64,000 bases of DNA from a beta proteobacterium CB (lineage in GTDB: Bacteria > Pseudomonadota > Gammaproteobacteria > Burkholderiales > Burkholderiaceae), in assembly GCA_000342265.1 (NCBI GenBank), contig CP004348.1, forward strand, positions 434,001 through 498,000, in the 5' to 3' direction. This document shows, one piece after another, positions 1-13,017 of the stretch. The position numbers and the translations under genes were made by a program. Within the stretch, counting starts at the first letter, position 1, and each line of letters begins with the position of its first letter. The notes beneath the pieces are model-generated. The model was not told the DNA's origin. It saw nothing but the letters and a program-made list of their open reading frames with translations, and searched no databases.

Positions 1-3811
<3,811 letters not shown>

Positions 3812-3841
3812 ATTAGCAGTATCCAAACTACTGAGAGTGCT

Positions 3842-4999
3842 TTATTTATTTGTAGTCGCTTGAAGCGCTGCAATCACTTGATTTGGCTCTAAGAGATCCA
3901 AGCATTCGCTATTGCTACTCGCGCGGTCTTCGCAGCCTGCTTTGCGGCAGGGAACGCATTCACCAGGCCCTTGTAGGATGGTGACGTTGCCAACTGTTTG
4001 CGAGCGAGCCCTTAATTGGTAAGGTTGCATGCCAATAAAGCCATTAGGCCATGGACCAAAGTTGCTAGGTGGTGTTGGACCAAACAAGGCAATGGTGGGT
4101 GTATTGCATGCCGCTGCTAGATGGGTAATGGAGGTATCTACTCCAACATAGGCTATCGCCCCACGAATCAGAGTACCCGCTTGCGGAATGGAGAGTAAGC
4201 CTGCGGTATCAATAACGTGGCTCCGCGTCTTTTCATCAAGCAGGGAAATAATGTCTTTGTTGAGTTGTAGATCTTGCTTGGCGGGGGATGCACTCAGCAC
4301 AACTTGCCAACCTTGTTCTGCAATCCATGTCAGTAAGGATTGCCAATATGCTAGCGGCCATCGTTTGTAGGCTGTCAATGGCCCAGGATGAATCACAATA
4401 TAGGGTGAGTGAAGTTGGCCTGCAATAGTCGGGGTGATGGGATCACCAGCTGGCGCTGTCACTGAGATTGGCTTGCTAAATAACTCTTGAGGTTTCTGAT
4501 AAAAAATTTCAAGTAGGCGAAGCTTTTCTGTAATCACATGTTGTGCAAAATAATCTACATCAACTGTATGCAGACAAATAGCCTTCTTCCAAGCATTTTG
4601 CTTATCACTTTTGCTTTGCTTAGCTTTATCTTGCTCTGTGAGACCTTGGGGGTGACCGCCTAATACCCCAACTCGCCGATGGGCTGCAACTAAGCCATAG
4701 AAATAGGCGCGATCACTGGGTTGCGTCACTACTGCTAAGTCGTAACGTTGAAAGAGTCTAAAGAATAAGGAGAGATATTCTTTGAGTTTAGGGCGGTCTG
4801 AAGTTTCGATTGTTTGGGCAATATCAGGATTACCTTTGAGCATATCGAGCTTATCGCGGTAGCCCAAAAAGTGAAACTCAGCATTGGGCCACAGTTGACG
4901 CGCTTGTGAAATGAGAGGCGTTGTGACAAGGACATCCCCAATTTGGCGAGTCGCAATAAATAAAACTTTTTTAGGCTTTAGTGCTGAGAATGCAGTCAT
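3842..4999 (-). CDS. Glycosyltransferase family 9 (lipopolysaccharide heptosyltransferase type)
   Basis: 385 aa with the GT9 (ADP-heptose:LPS heptosyltransferase) layout: an N-terminal Rossmann half starting KVLFIATRQIGDVLVTTPL and a C-terminal half with YVGVDTSITHLAAACNTP and ALFGPTPP, the nucleotide-sugar site. Near the C-terminus is a Cys-rich stretch (CVPCRKAGCED) common in this subfamily. The role is probably transfer of heptose or a related sugar to the inner LPS core at the cytoplasmic face. ATG at 4999 is preferred over an in-frame TTG at 5017 because it abuts the conserved domain. It is the last gene of a three-gene minus-strand LPS run, 20 bases after the preceding gene. The exact acceptor cannot be told from sequence. 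Confidence 0.9.
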   Translation of the reverse strand: MTAFSALKPKKVLFIATRQIGDVLVTTPLISQARQLWPNAEFHFLGYRDKLDMLKGNPDIAQTIETSDRPKLKEYLSLFFRLFQRYDLAVVTQPSDRAYFYGLVAAHRRVGVLGGHPQGLTEQDKAKQSKSDKQNAWKKAICLHTVDVDYFAQHVITEKLRLLEIFYQKPQELFSKPISVTAPAGDPITPTIAGQLHSPYIVIHPGPLTAYKRWPLAYWQSLLTWIAEQGWQVVLSASPAKQDLQLNKDIISLLDEKTRSHVIDTAGLLSIPQAGTLIRGAIAYVGVDTSITHLAAACNTPTIALFGPTPPSNFGPWPNGFIGMQPYQLRARSQTVGNVTILQGPGECVPCRKAGCEDRASSNSECLDLLEPNQVIAALQATTNK

Positions 5000-5019
5000 G
5001 GGGCTAATGTAACTCAATC

Positions 5020-5799
5020 CTACTGAGCTTTAGCCAGAATTTTTTCACGGACGCGCCGCGCATTTTCTGCTGCATTGGATTGATCATGAATACGGTGGTA
5101 GAGGTGTAGCACTTCAGTCGCCCAGGATCCAGATTTACGAATCAAACCCCTGTTTTGTAATCTGAAAACAAAATCAGCATCTTCATGTCCCCAACCAGTC
5201 ATGCTCTCATCAAAGCCGCCAATGGCTAGGGCATCAGCTTTCCAGCAGGCCATATTGCAGCCTTTTATACGGCGCCACACAAATTTCTTGTAGTTGCGCC
5301 AGGCGCCATCGCCTAATTTGATTTTGAGAGGCCAGTACTTATTGATGCCGCCGGATAGTCGATAGCTCAATAAGTTGTTGCTGAATTTCTTAAAGTCCCA
5401 ATGAGACCAAGAGAGAAGTTGCTTGCTGAGCTCGTCGTTCAGTAAGATGCGGCTACCTGTTACCAAGTGCTTTGCCTGAGATAAGGCTCGATGCTGAGCG
5501 ATAAAGTCTGGCTGTACAAGACAGTCGCCATCTAAAAATACAAGATAGTCACCACGCGCTGCCTCGATTGCTTGATTGAGAATGCTGGTCTTACGAAAGC
5601 CCCGATCCTCTTGCCAAAGATGTGTCATTGTTATCGGCAAATGCTTCCGTGATGCTTCAATAAGTTCTTTGGTATCCGAGGTAGAGCCGTCATCAGCAAT
5701 AATGATTTCAAAATCTAAATCAGTTTGAGTGCTGAGTGACTCAAGACATAGTTTGAGGGCTTGCGGCCAGTTGTAGGTCGCTAGAAGTACTGAGATCAT
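5020..5799 (-). CDS. Glycosyltransferase family 2
   Basis: 259 aa GT-A fold transferase. The N-terminus MISVLLATYNWPQALKLCL and the IIIADDGSTSD segment form the nucleotide-sugar site, YLVFLDGDCLV gives the DxD-type metal motif, and a galactosyltransferase-like C-terminal patch follows (GCNMACWKADALAIGGFDE, then GWGHEDADF). ATG at 5799 is chosen because it sits exactly where the family fold begins and overlaps the TGA of the upstream glycosyltransferase, which suggests translational coupling. It most likely adds a sugar to the LPS core or a surface polysaccharide; donor and acceptor are unknown. Confidence 0.88.
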   Translation of the reverse strand: MISVLLATYNWPQALKLCLESLSTQTDLDFEIIIADDGSTSDTKELIEASRKHLPITMTHLWQEDRGFRKTSILNQAIEAARGDYLVFLDGDCLVQPDFIAQHRALSQAKHLVTGSRILLNDELSKQLLSWSHWDFKKFSNNLLSYRLSGGINKYWPLKIKLGDGAWRNYKKFVWRRIKGCNMACWKADALAIGGFDESMTGWGHEDADFVFRLQNRGLIRKSGSWATEVLHLYHRIHDQSNAAENARRVREKILAKAQ

Positions 5800-6575
5800 G
5801 TACTGTGATATTGGTGATGTGCAGCTTCTTGATGCAATTGCCACAGCTTCATATAGCGATAGTAGGTTCCTTGTCCATTGGAGATGGCTAAGGCAAAGCC
5901 CTGAGGACCATCTAAAAAACCAAGGCGTATAAAGTAGGTTCGAGTAAAGGCCCAGACGCCATGAAGTACCGCTTTTAATGGGCTACTTTTCTTTCCATTT
6001 GAAAATGCCTGCTCTGCTGATGCAGTTGAGTAGCGATCTAACTTTTGCAACACTTGTGAGTAGTTCATGAAGCTGTAGTGCAACATGGGATTTTCCAACT
6101 TCGCTACTTGCCCATTCGGAATCAGTCGTTCATGAACTAGATCGTCTGAGAAGCGAGCAGTTCCCCGCTTAAATAGCCGATCAACATAATCGGGGCTCCA
6201 GCCAGAATGGCGAATAAAGCGCCCGCAGTACCAAGATAGACGTGGAATTGCAAAGCAGTCAACATGGGCTGCATGATGGATGGCCGTCAGAATTTCACTT
6301 CTGAGGGCGGGGGTCAGTCGCTCATCCGCATCCAAGGAGAGCACCCAGTCACCAGTGGCTAGCTCTAAGGCACGGTTCTTTTGAGGCCCAAATCCAGGCC
6401 AATCGGCTGGTTGGCTAATGATGGCCCCATGATTTTTGGCGATCTCTAGAGTGTTATCGGTGCTATTGGTGTCAACCACCACGATTTGCTGGGCAATCCC
6501 CTCTAGGGAGGCCAAACAATCGGCCAAATTGGCCTCTTCATTGCGAGTGATGAGTATGACGGATAAGGTGGGCAT
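5796..6575 (-). CDS. WaaE/KdtX-like LPS core glycosyltransferase
   Basis: 259 aa GT2 family protein beginning MPTLSVILITRNEEANLADC, with VVVDTNSTDNT and WVLSLDADERL motifs. The combination RNEEANL, DADERLTP and a later PRLSWYCGRFIRHSGW is typical of the WaaE/KdtX group, which adds glucose to the inner-core heptose of LPS. Its position with a GT9 heptosyltransferase and msbA supports LPS assembly at the cytoplasmic face of the inner membrane. Its stop overlaps the start of the next GT2 gene. Its start lies 10 bases from that of the divergent msbA, so the two promoters must overlap the coding regions. Confidence 0.88.
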   Translation of the reverse strand: MPTLSVILITRNEEANLADCLASLEGIAQQIVVVDTNSTDNTLEIAKNHGAIISQPADWPGFGPQKNRALELATGDWVLSLDADERLTPALRSEILTAIHHAAHVDCFAIPRLSWYCGRFIRHSGWSPDYVDRLFKRGTARFSDDLVHERLIPNGQVAKLENPMLHYSFMNYSQVLQKLDRYSTASAEQAFSNGKKSSPLKAVLHGVWAFTRTYFIRLGFLDGPQGFALAISNGQGTYYRYMKLWQLHQEAAHHQYHST

Positions 6576-6585
6576 AATTCATTAT

Positions 6586-8349
6586 ATGAATGCTCAAGAC
6601 CGTACCGCCCTAAATCGCTTAATTCAGTATCTCAAGCCCCATATCGGCTTGATTATTGGCTCTTTATTGGCCATGGCGCTGGTCGCTGGCGCCGAAACTT
6701 CCATTCCCGCCCTAATGAAGCCTTTGCTAGACCGTGGTTTCACTGGTCAGATGGATAACAAGCTCTGGCAGGTGCCAGTTTTCTTGGTCGGATTGGCCCT
6801 TGTCCGTAGCTTAGCCCAGTTCCTTTCAAATTATTTGCTGACTCGCGTTATTAATTCTGTCTTACTTAAATTGCGTCAGCAGATGTTCCAAACACTCCTT
6901 AATGCATCCACTACTTTTTTTCAGAAAAACTCGGCATCTAATTTAATTAATGCAGTTGTTTTTGAGGTGAATAACGTTCTCTCCATCATGGGTGGCATGT
7001 TAATCAGCTTGGTGCGTGATTCGCTTACTGTAGTTGGCTTAATTGGTTACCTCATTTATTTGAATTGGCAACTGACATTAGTGGTCTTGATTATTTTCCC
7101 GATTATTGCTTTCATCATGAGCAAGATTAATAAACGCTTGCGAGCTTTAAATCGCGAGCAGCAGACTCTCACTAGTGAGTTGGCTTACATTGTTGAAGAA
7201 TCTGCCGCTGGGTACAAGATCGTGAAGGTGCATGGTGCTGAAGAATATGAGATGCGCCGCTTTATGGAAAAAGCCGATCGTCTTCGTCAATTTGCCTTGA
7301 AGTCGGCGGTAGCTGGAGGCTTGAATCAGCCGATCACTCAGTTGATTGCTTCCATGGCACTATCGATTGTCTTGGTAATTGCTTTAATGCAGTCATCTTC
7401 TGAAGGCACTACAGTCGGTGGCTTTGCCTCTTTCATTACTGCAATGATGTTGGTGATTTCGCCGATTAAGCATTTGGCCGATATTAATCAACCCTTGCAG
7501 CGCGGCTTAACTGCAGCAGAAATGATTTTCTCACTCATGGATCAGCCCTTTGAAGAGGATGAGTCCCGCAAGGAAAATATGAAGTCCTTGGTGAAAGCTA
7601 AGGGTGGAATCCGATTTGAGGATGTTGGCTTCTCTTATCAGCAAGAGGCGGGGCGTAAAGATGCTCTCACTGGCGTGAATTTGAATATTAAACCCGGAGA
7701 AGTGGTCGCCTTCGTTGGCCCGTCTGGCGGCGGTAAATCTACGCTGGTCAATTTATTGCCACGTTTCTTTAAGCCTACCAGTGGACAAATTTTCTTGGAT
7801 GACATTCCACTTGAAGACATTGTGCTTGCGGATGTGCGTAAACAAATTGCCTTTGTGAGTCAGGATGTCATTTTATTTAATGACAGCATTGCAGCAAACG
7901 TTGCATATGGTGCTGTAGGTCTAGAGGGTATTGACCGTGGGCGCGTAATAGAGGCACTTGAGGCTGCAAATTTATCTGGGCTTATAAAAGAAATGCCTGA
8001 AGGAATTGATACTCAAATTGGCGATAATGGTAACCGTCTATCTGGTGGTCAGCGTCAGCGTTTAGCCATCGCGAGAGCCATCTACAAAGATGCGCCTATT
8101 CTGATTTTGGATGAGGCAACCTCGGCACTCGATTCTGAATCCGAGCGTCAAGTGCAAGATGCTTTAGAGCGACTAATGGCGGGTAGAACTACTCTGGTTA
8201 TCGCGCATCGCTTATCAACGATTGAGCATGCTGATCGGATTGTGGTGCTGGAGCACGGTCACGTTATTGAGAATGGCTCACACGAAGAGTTGATTGCTAA
8301 AGATGGCATGTATGCCAACCTCCATCGCATCCAGTTTTCAAATGCTTAA
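6586..8349 (+). CDS. msbA: Lipid A export ATP-binding/permease MsbA
   Basis: 587 aa half-transporter of the ABC exporter type that flips lipid A-core across the inner membrane. A six-helix transmembrane domain occupies about residues 20-320. The nucleotide-binding domain has Walker A GPSGGGKST, signature LSGGQRQRLAIARAI, Walker B ILILDEATSALD and a switch His in VIAHRLST. An upstream in-frame extension is rejected because it would run into the divergent glycosyltransferase; ATG at 6586 gives the usual MsbA N-terminus. Its stop codon shares bases with that of the convergent rng (sequence TTAA). Confidence 0.96.
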   Translation: MNAQDRTALNRLIQYLKPHIGLIIGSLLAMALVAGAETSIPALMKPLLDRGFTGQMDNKLWQVPVFLVGLALVRSLAQFLSNYLLTRVINSVLLKLRQQMFQTLLNASTTFFQKNSASNLINAVVFEVNNVLSIMGGMLISLVRDSLTVVGLIGYLIYLNWQLTLVVLIIFPIIAFIMSKINKRLRALNREQQTLTSELAYIVEESAAGYKIVKVHGAEEYEMRRFMEKADRLRQFALKSAVAGGLNQPITQLIASMALSIVLVIALMQSSSEGTTVGGFASFITAMMLVISPIKHLADINQPLQRGLTAAEMIFSLMDQPFEEDESRKENMKSLVKAKGGIRFEDVGFSYQQEAGRKDALTGVNLNIKPGEVVAFVGPSGGGKSTLVNLLPRFFKPTSGQIFLDDIPLEDIVLADVRKQIAFVSQDVILFNDSIAANVAYGAVGLEGIDRGRVIEALEAANLSGLIKEMPEGIDTQIGDNGNRLSGGQRQRLAIARAIYKDAPILILDEATSALDSESERQVQDALERLMAGRTTLVIAHRLSTIEHADRIVVLEHGHVIENGSHEELIAKDGMYANLHRIQFSNA

Positions 8350-9809
8350 CTGAGAACGATATCGTATTGCTCTTGGCGAAAGCTACCTTCAGCCTGAAGT
8401 TTGATCGGCTTACTAATAAAGTCACCTAACTGCGCCAAGAACTGATTTTCTTCTTCAAGAAAAAGATCAATTACATCGGGCGCGGCAACGATCCTAAATT
8501 CCCGGGGATTAAATTGGCGATGCTCCCGCACAATCTCCCGCAAAATCTCATAGCAAATCGTTTGCGCTGTTTTGACTTCGCCTTTTCCTTGGCAGGTAGC
8601 GCAAGGCTCACAAGTGATGTGGGCTAAGGATTCCCGAGTTCGTTTGCGTGTCATCTCTACCAGACCTAGCGAGGAAAAGTCGCTCACCGAAGTGCGAGCA
8701 TGATCACGCTCTAAGTTCCGATTGAGTTCATGCAAAACTGACTCTTGATGATCTTTGCTCAGCATGTCAATAAAGTCGATGATGATGATGCCGCCGAGAT
8801 TGCGTAAGCGCAGTTGACGGGCAATCGCCTGAGCGGCTTCGAGATTGGTTTTAAAGACGGTGTCATCTAGATTGCGTGCACCTACATAACTTCCGGTGTT
8901 AACGTCAATCGTAGTCATTGACTCAGTTTGGTCGATCATCAGGTAGCCACCTGATTTAAGATCTACTCTTCTACCAAGTGCTTTGTTGATTTCAGCATCT
9001 ACATCAAACAAGTCGAAGAGGGCGCGCTCACCGCGATGCAGTGTGAGTTTATCTAAGAGGTTTGGCATATAGAGCATGGCGAAGCTCTTGAGCTTTTCAA
9101 AGTTTTCTGCTGAGTCAACTCGAATTTTTGTAGTTTCTTCACCAGCAACGTCACGCAATACGCGTTCAGCCAAGCTGAGATCTTGGTATAGCAGGCTGGG
9201 GGCAGCTTTATGGTTAACAGCTTCGCGGATCTTCTCCCAGGTAGTACGCAGATAATGCATATCGTGCTCAAGCTCAGTATCACTGGCATCTTGTGCGCTG
9301 GTGCGCACAATGATTCCACCTTTTTCATCGGCAGGCATTAATCCTGCAAGGCGTGCCTTGATAGCATCGCGTTCCTCAGGCTGATCAATTCTTTGGGATA
9401 CGCCAATATATTTTTCCGTGGCTGCATCTGTTCCTGCTGGGGGCAGATAAACCAAGTTACGACCAGCAATACTCAATTGAGTGGTGAGGCGCGCACCTTT
9501 AGTTCCTAAAGGATCCTTAAGAACTTGGACTAAAACATTTTGCCCTTCAAAGAGCAGCTTTTCAATTTGAGCTTGAGGATTGTTTTGCGTGATATCGGCG
9601 ACATGCATAAATGCAGTGCGCTCTAAGCCAATCTCAATAAAAGCAGATTGCATACCGGGTAGCACGCGTACGACTTTAGCTAAATAGATATTACCAACGA
9701 TGCCGCGTTGACGCGTACGCTCAATTTGGAGCTCTTGAACCGCGCCTTGCTGAATTAAGGCCACTCGCGTTTCTTGGGGGGTAATGTTGATTAGAATTTC
9801 TTCATTCAT
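8346..9809 (-). CDS. rng: Ribonuclease G
   Basis: 487 aa, the length expected for RNase G rather than RNase E. It starts MNEEILINITPQETRVALIQ, followed by an S1 RNA-binding domain (GNIYLAKVVRVLPGMQSAFI), a 5'-sensor region, and the DNase I-like catalytic part with DVNTGSYVG and IIIIDFIDM, where acidic residues bind Mg. The zinc-link appears as CEPCATCQGKG near residue 400. It processes 16S rRNA 5' ends and other RNAs in the cytoplasm. It is the last gene of the minus-strand operon; its start overlaps the maf stop by four bases. Confidence 0.96.
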   Translation of the reverse strand: MNEEILINITPQETRVALIQQGAVQELQIERTRQRGIVGNIYLAKVVRVLPGMQSAFIEIGLERTAFMHVADITQNNPQAQIEKLLFEGQNVLVQVLKDPLGTKGARLTTQLSIAGRNLVYLPPAGTDAATEKYIGVSQRIDQPEERDAIKARLAGLMPADEKGGIIVRTSAQDASDTELEHDMHYLRTTWEKIREAVNHKAAPSLLYQDLSLAERVLRDVAGEETTKIRVDSAENFEKLKSFAMLYMPNLLDKLTLHRGERALFDLFDVDAEINKALGRRVDLKSGGYLMIDQTESMTTIDVNTGSYVGARNLDDTVFKTNLEAAQAIARQLRLRNLGGIIIIDFIDMLSKDHQESVLHELNRNLERDHARTSVSDFSSLGLVEMTRKRTRESLAHITCEPCATCQGKGEVKTAQTICYEILREIVREHRQFNPREFRIVAAPDVIDLFLEEENQFLAQLGDFISKPIKLQAEGSFRQEQYDIVLS

Positions 9810-10429
9810 ATGCGGGCAACTTTAGCGAAATCTAATAATTGGTTAACTTCGAAGATAGGTAATCCCATGATACCGCTATAGCTACCTTTAATTGAGGGGA
9901 TAAAAGCCCCTCCAAGGCCTTGAATGCCATACGCACCAGCTTTTCCAAAGGGTTCACCGCTCTGAATGTAGCGATCAATTTGCGCTTCAGTCAAGTGGGT
10001 AAATTCCACTTCGGACACTTGCACCAAACAAAGGGGGTTGACTTGGGGATCGATTGTGAGAACAACTGCTGTAAGTACTTCATGCACTTTGCCACTCAGC
10101 ATTTCTAGAATACGTGCAGCATCAGCGGCATCAGTAGGTTTTCCGAGGATTTCGCCGGCTGGGCTATTGGGGAGGCTCACGGTAGTGTCTGCGCACAAAA
10201 TCGGTGCCCAAGGTTTACCGCTGCTTTGCCATCTTGCTAATGCAATGGCACTTTTCGCAAAGGTGACGCGCTCAACATATTGACGGGCTTTTTCATTGGG
10301 AAGGGGCTCTTCAAGAATTTCTGTATCTTCACCTGGTCCCGCAATCAACATCTCAAATTGGACGCCAATCTGTTTTAGTAGCTCCTGGCGTCGTGGACTT
10401 TGTGAGGCAAGGTAAATATAGGGAAACAT
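9806..10429 (-). CDS. maf: Maf family nucleoside triphosphate pyrophosphatase
   Basis: 207 aa house-cleaning pyrophosphatase of the Maf/YhdE/YceF family. It opens IYLASQSPRRQELLKQIG, the family signature SxSPRR, and contains ADTTVSL and GKPTDAADAARILEMLSG, then GEPFGKAGAYGIQGLGGAFI. These residues form the NTP pocket. Family members hydrolyse dTTP/UTP or modified nucleotides; the exact preference is not clear from sequence. ATG at 10429 is preferred over an in-frame start at 10495, which would overlap rlmH. The end overlaps rng by four bases, and the start lies 7 bases after the rlmH stop. Confidence 0.93.
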   Translation of the reverse strand: MFPYIYLASQSPRRQELLKQIGVQFEMLIAGPGEDTEILEEPLPNEKARQYVERVTFAKSAIALARWQSSGKPWAPILCADTTVSLPNSPAGEILGKPTDAADAARILEMLSGKVHEVLTAVVLTIDPQVNPLCLVQVSEVEFTHLTEAQIDRYIQSGEPFGKAGAYGIQGLGGAFIPSIKGSYSGIMGLPIFEVNQLLDFAKVARI

Positions 10430-10436
10430 GAATGAC

Positions 10437-10880
10437 TTACTCGCGGTGATAAGGGTGGCCTTGCAAAATAGTCCAAGCTCGGTAAAGTTGCTCAACCAGC
10501 AAGACTCTTGCCATGGCGTGGGGTAGTGTTAGGCTTGAGAGGCGCCACATCGCTTGAGCACCTTCTTTAAGACTGGGATCGAGTCCATCGGCACCACCAA
10601 TCAAGAAGGTGATATCAAAACCCTCCTGTCGCCAGCTTGCTAACTGGGTGGCTAGATTTTGAGTGGTTTGATCTTTGCCACGCTCATCAAGCGCAATGAC
10701 ACGAGAGCCTTTCGGAATGGCTGCTGCAATTTTTATAGCTTCTTTGGCTGGGCTAAGATCAGGTTTGATCTCTTTTATTTCAATGCTGCAATCTGCGGGC
10801 ATGCGCTTAATGTAATCATGGGTTGCAGTTGCAACCCATTCTGGCATTTTGTGACCAACGGAAACAATCGTTAAGCGCAT
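10437..10880 (-). CDS. rlmH: 23S rRNA (pseudouridine(1915)-N3)-methyltransferase RlmH
   Basis: 147 aa SPOUT-class methyltransferase that methylates pseudouridine 1915 in helix 69 of 23S rRNA, acting on assembled 70S ribosomes. It begins [16 protein letters not shown] and ends in [15 protein letters not shown], both hallmark segments; [10 protein letters not shown] and FLIGGADGL form the knotted SAM site. It is placed between rsfS (10 bases upstream) and maf, the usual arrangement beside another ribosome factor. Confidence 0.97.
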   Translation of the reverse strand: MRLTIVSVGHKMPEWVATATHDYIKRMPADCSIEIKEIKPDLSPAKEAIKIAAAIPKGSRVIALDERGKDQTTQNLATQLASWRQEGFDITFLIGGADGLDPSLKEGAQAMWRLSSLTLPHAMARVLLVEQLYRAWTILQGHPYHRE

Positions 10881-10890
10881 TGTTAAAGCA

Positions 10891-11280
10891 TTAATCTTCG
10901 TCGTCGGGTTCGCTTGCCTTCACCAGCCCTTTGTCAGCCGCTAATTTGACGCGAACAGGCTTAGCACCCCACATTCCTTCTAATTGGTAGTAAGCACGCA
11001 AAGCAGGTTGCAGGATGTGAACTACGATATCGCCACAATCAACAAGAACCCATTCACCAGTCTCCAAACCCTCAACAGAAATGACTTCGCCACCTTTGGC
11101 GTTGACTGCTTCTTTGACGGACATTGCTAAAGATCTTGTTTGGCGATTCGAAGTGCCGGTAGCGATGATCACGCGATCAAATAGCTCGCTGAGTTTGGTC
11201 GTATCATAAACACGAATATCTTGAGCTTTGACATCTTCAAGGGCATCGATCACGACGCGTTGTAATTTAGTTAAGTCCAT
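10891..11280 (-). CDS. rsfS: Ribosome silencing factor RsfS
   Basis: 129 aa member of the Iojap/RsfS family, which binds L14 on the 50S subunit and blocks subunit joining when nutrients are scarce. The core motifs [26 protein letters not shown] and [15 protein letters not shown] are all present. The C-terminus carries a short acidic tail (EPDDED). It lies 54 bases after nadD in the same direction and 10 bases before rlmH, matching the widespread nadD-rsfS-rlmH order. Confidence 0.96.
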   Translation of the reverse strand: MDLTKLQRVVIDALEDVKAQDIRVYDTTKLSELFDRVIIATGTSNRQTRSLAMSVKEAVNAKGGEVISVEGLETGEWVLVDCGDIVVHILQPALRAYYQLEGMWGAKPVRVKLAADKGLVKASEPDDED

Positions 11281-11334
11281 AGTTTCTTTAGTATTTTTCT
11301 CAGATTTTTGTATATAGGGGTGATCTTAGCCTGA

Positions 11335-12039
11335 TTATTTGTATAGACCTAGATTTGTAATAATTTCTAAAGCGTGAGACGGAATGTGCTCGGAAGCAAT
11401 ATCGCTACGAGAGGGGCTTTTAAGTTGTTTTCGAAGCGCAGTGGATGAAAGGTCTACTGAAAGACTGTTATCTAGGTAGATGCGGCCAAAAGGGCTTTTT
11501 TCAAGGGTATCCGCATCAATAGATTGATGCTTTTCTAATAAGGCTTTGATTTCTGTACCCATTTGCCCAGAAAGATCATGGTGAGGTCTGTTGGCGACTG
11601 CGAAATTCACAAAGCCAAGCAATTGATCCCAGGAGTTCCAGGTAGGGAGGTTCAGAAAGGAGTCGGCCCCCATTAACCAAGTCAGGCTGACATCAGGCCC
11701 AAAACGCTCTCTTAAGGCTTTTGCGGTATCGATGGCATAGCTAGGGCCCGCTCGATCAATTTCGATGCGATCAACGCCAATTTGAGTTGGTATTTTTAGG
11801 TACAGAAATGCACGGGCCAGATCTATTCCAGCTGCTTCAGTAAGTTGTAGACGGATCTCTGCAGGGGTTATGTCAGAGTCTTTCTGCCAAGGCTCGCCGC
11901 TTGGGATGAGCAGTAGGGCGTCGAGATGCAAGAATTTTGCAAAATGGGTAGCTAGCTTGAGATGGCCAAGATGTGGCGGGTCAAACGTACCACCTAGAAT
12001 GCCAATTTTTTTTGGAGTATCCAAATGTGCTGAGATCAA
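11335..12039 (-). CDS. nadD: Nicotinate-nucleotide adenylyltransferase NadD
   Basis: 234 aa enzyme joining nicotinate mononucleotide and ATP to give deamido-NAD. The nucleotidyltransferase signature is GILGGTFDPPHLGHLKLA, with the HxGH pair for ATP binding, and a SSTALRK segment near the C-terminus corresponds to the ISxTxxR motif. No ATG is available before the domain: the start is TTG at 12039, one base after the hemF stop, so translation is probably coupled to hemF. A second TTG at 12024 is an alternative. Confidence 0.94.
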   Translation of the reverse strand: MISAHLDTPKKIGILGGTFDPPHLGHLKLATHFAKFLHLDALLLIPSGEPWQKDSDITPAEIRLQLTEAAGIDLARAFLYLKIPTQIGVDRIEIDRAGPSYAIDTAKALRERFGPDVSLTWLMGADSFLNLPTWNSWDQLLGFVNFAVANRPHHDLSGQMGTEIKALLEKHQSIDADTLEKSPFGRIYLDNSLSVDLSSTALRKQLKSPSRSDIASEHIPSHALEIITNLGLYK

Positions 12040-12040
12040 G

Positions 12041-12976
12041 TTAGGCTAGCCAGTCGCGCGGCTTGAGGTAGTGGTCGTAAAGCTTCGCTTCAGGAGTGCC
12101 TGGCTTTGGCTGCCAGTTGTACCACCACTGTACTACTGGTGGCATGGACATCAAAATAGACTCCGTCCGTCCACCAGAGTGCAGGCCAAAAATCGTGCCG
12201 CGGTCGAATATCAAGTTGTACTCCACATAGCGACCACGACGGTATTCTTGAAATGCTTTTTCTTCAGGGCTAAAGCTATCTTTATAGCGACGCGCCACAA
12301 TCGGCAGGTAAGCATCAATAAAAGCATCACCAACAGCACGTGTCATGGCAAAGCTCTTCTCAAAACCAAGCTCATTAAAGTCATCAAAGAAGACGCCACC
12401 GATACCGCGAGGCTCTTCACGATGCTTAAGGTAAAAATACTCATCACACCATTTTTTAAAACGCGGATACAGTTCATCGCCAAATGGATCCAAAGCATCT
12501 TTGGCTGCTTGATGAAAGTGTTTGCAATCCTCGTCAACACCGTAATAGGGCGTCAAATCAAAGCCCCCGCCAAACCACCAGACCGGCTCTTTATCCGGAG
12601 CTTGTGCAATAAAACAGCGCACATTCATATGGGTGGTAGGTACCTTGGGATTGTTTGGATGAAAGACTAGTGACACACCCATAGCTTCGAAGCTGCGCCC
12701 AGCAATCTCCGGGCGGTGGTGGGAAGCGGATGGAGGCATTTGATCACCACGAACATGTGAGAAGCCCACACCACCTTTTTCTAGAATATTGCCGTTATCT
12801 AAAATGCAGGTGCGCCCGCAACCTTTTAACTTGCTATCCTCTGGCTTTTCCCAAGCGTCCACCATAAAGGCTTTGCCATCAAGTGCACTCATTGCAGTCG
12901 TAATGCGATCTTGCAGACCTAAAAAGTAATTTTTTAATTCTGCAATGTTGATTTGAGTATATTCAGCTGATGACAA
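12041..12976 (-). CDS. hemF: Oxygen-dependent coproporphyrinogen III oxidase
   Basis: 311 aa HemF, which decarboxylates coproporphyrinogen III to protoporphyrinogen IX using oxygen in aerobic heme synthesis. Recognisable segments are [53 protein letters not shown] and the C-terminal [20 protein letters not shown]. No ATG or GTG exists between the upstream in-frame TGA and the conserved domain, so the start is TTG at 12976 (or the ATT just before it). It lies between purD and nadD on the same strand. The other heme genes seen here, hemC and hemD, are 38 kb away. Confidence 0.96.
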   Translation of the reverse strand: MSSAEYTQINIAELKNYFLGLQDRITTAMSALDGKAFMVDAWEKPEDSKLKGCGRTCILDNGNILEKGGVGFSHVRGDQMPPSASHHRPEIAGRSFEAMGVSLVFHPNNPKVPTTHMNVRCFIAQAPDKEPVWWFGGGFDLTPYYGVDEDCKHFHQAAKDALDPFGDELYPRFKKWCDEYFYLKHREEPRGIGGVFFDDFNELGFEKSFAMTRAVGDAFIDAYLPIVARRYKDSFSPEEKAFQEYRRGRYVEYNLIFDRGTIFGLHSGGRTESILMSMPPVVQWWYNWQPKPGTPEAKLYDHYLKPRDWLA

Positions 12977-13017
12977 AATTCAAAGGTCTTTGTGTTAAGT
13001 GGGATAAATAAGTTAAA

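Noticed and set aside
12071..12670. 199-codon open frame on the plus strand opposite hemF
   Set aside because: It is antisense to a well-conserved gene, matches no family, and its composition is explained by the codon use of hemF on the other strand.
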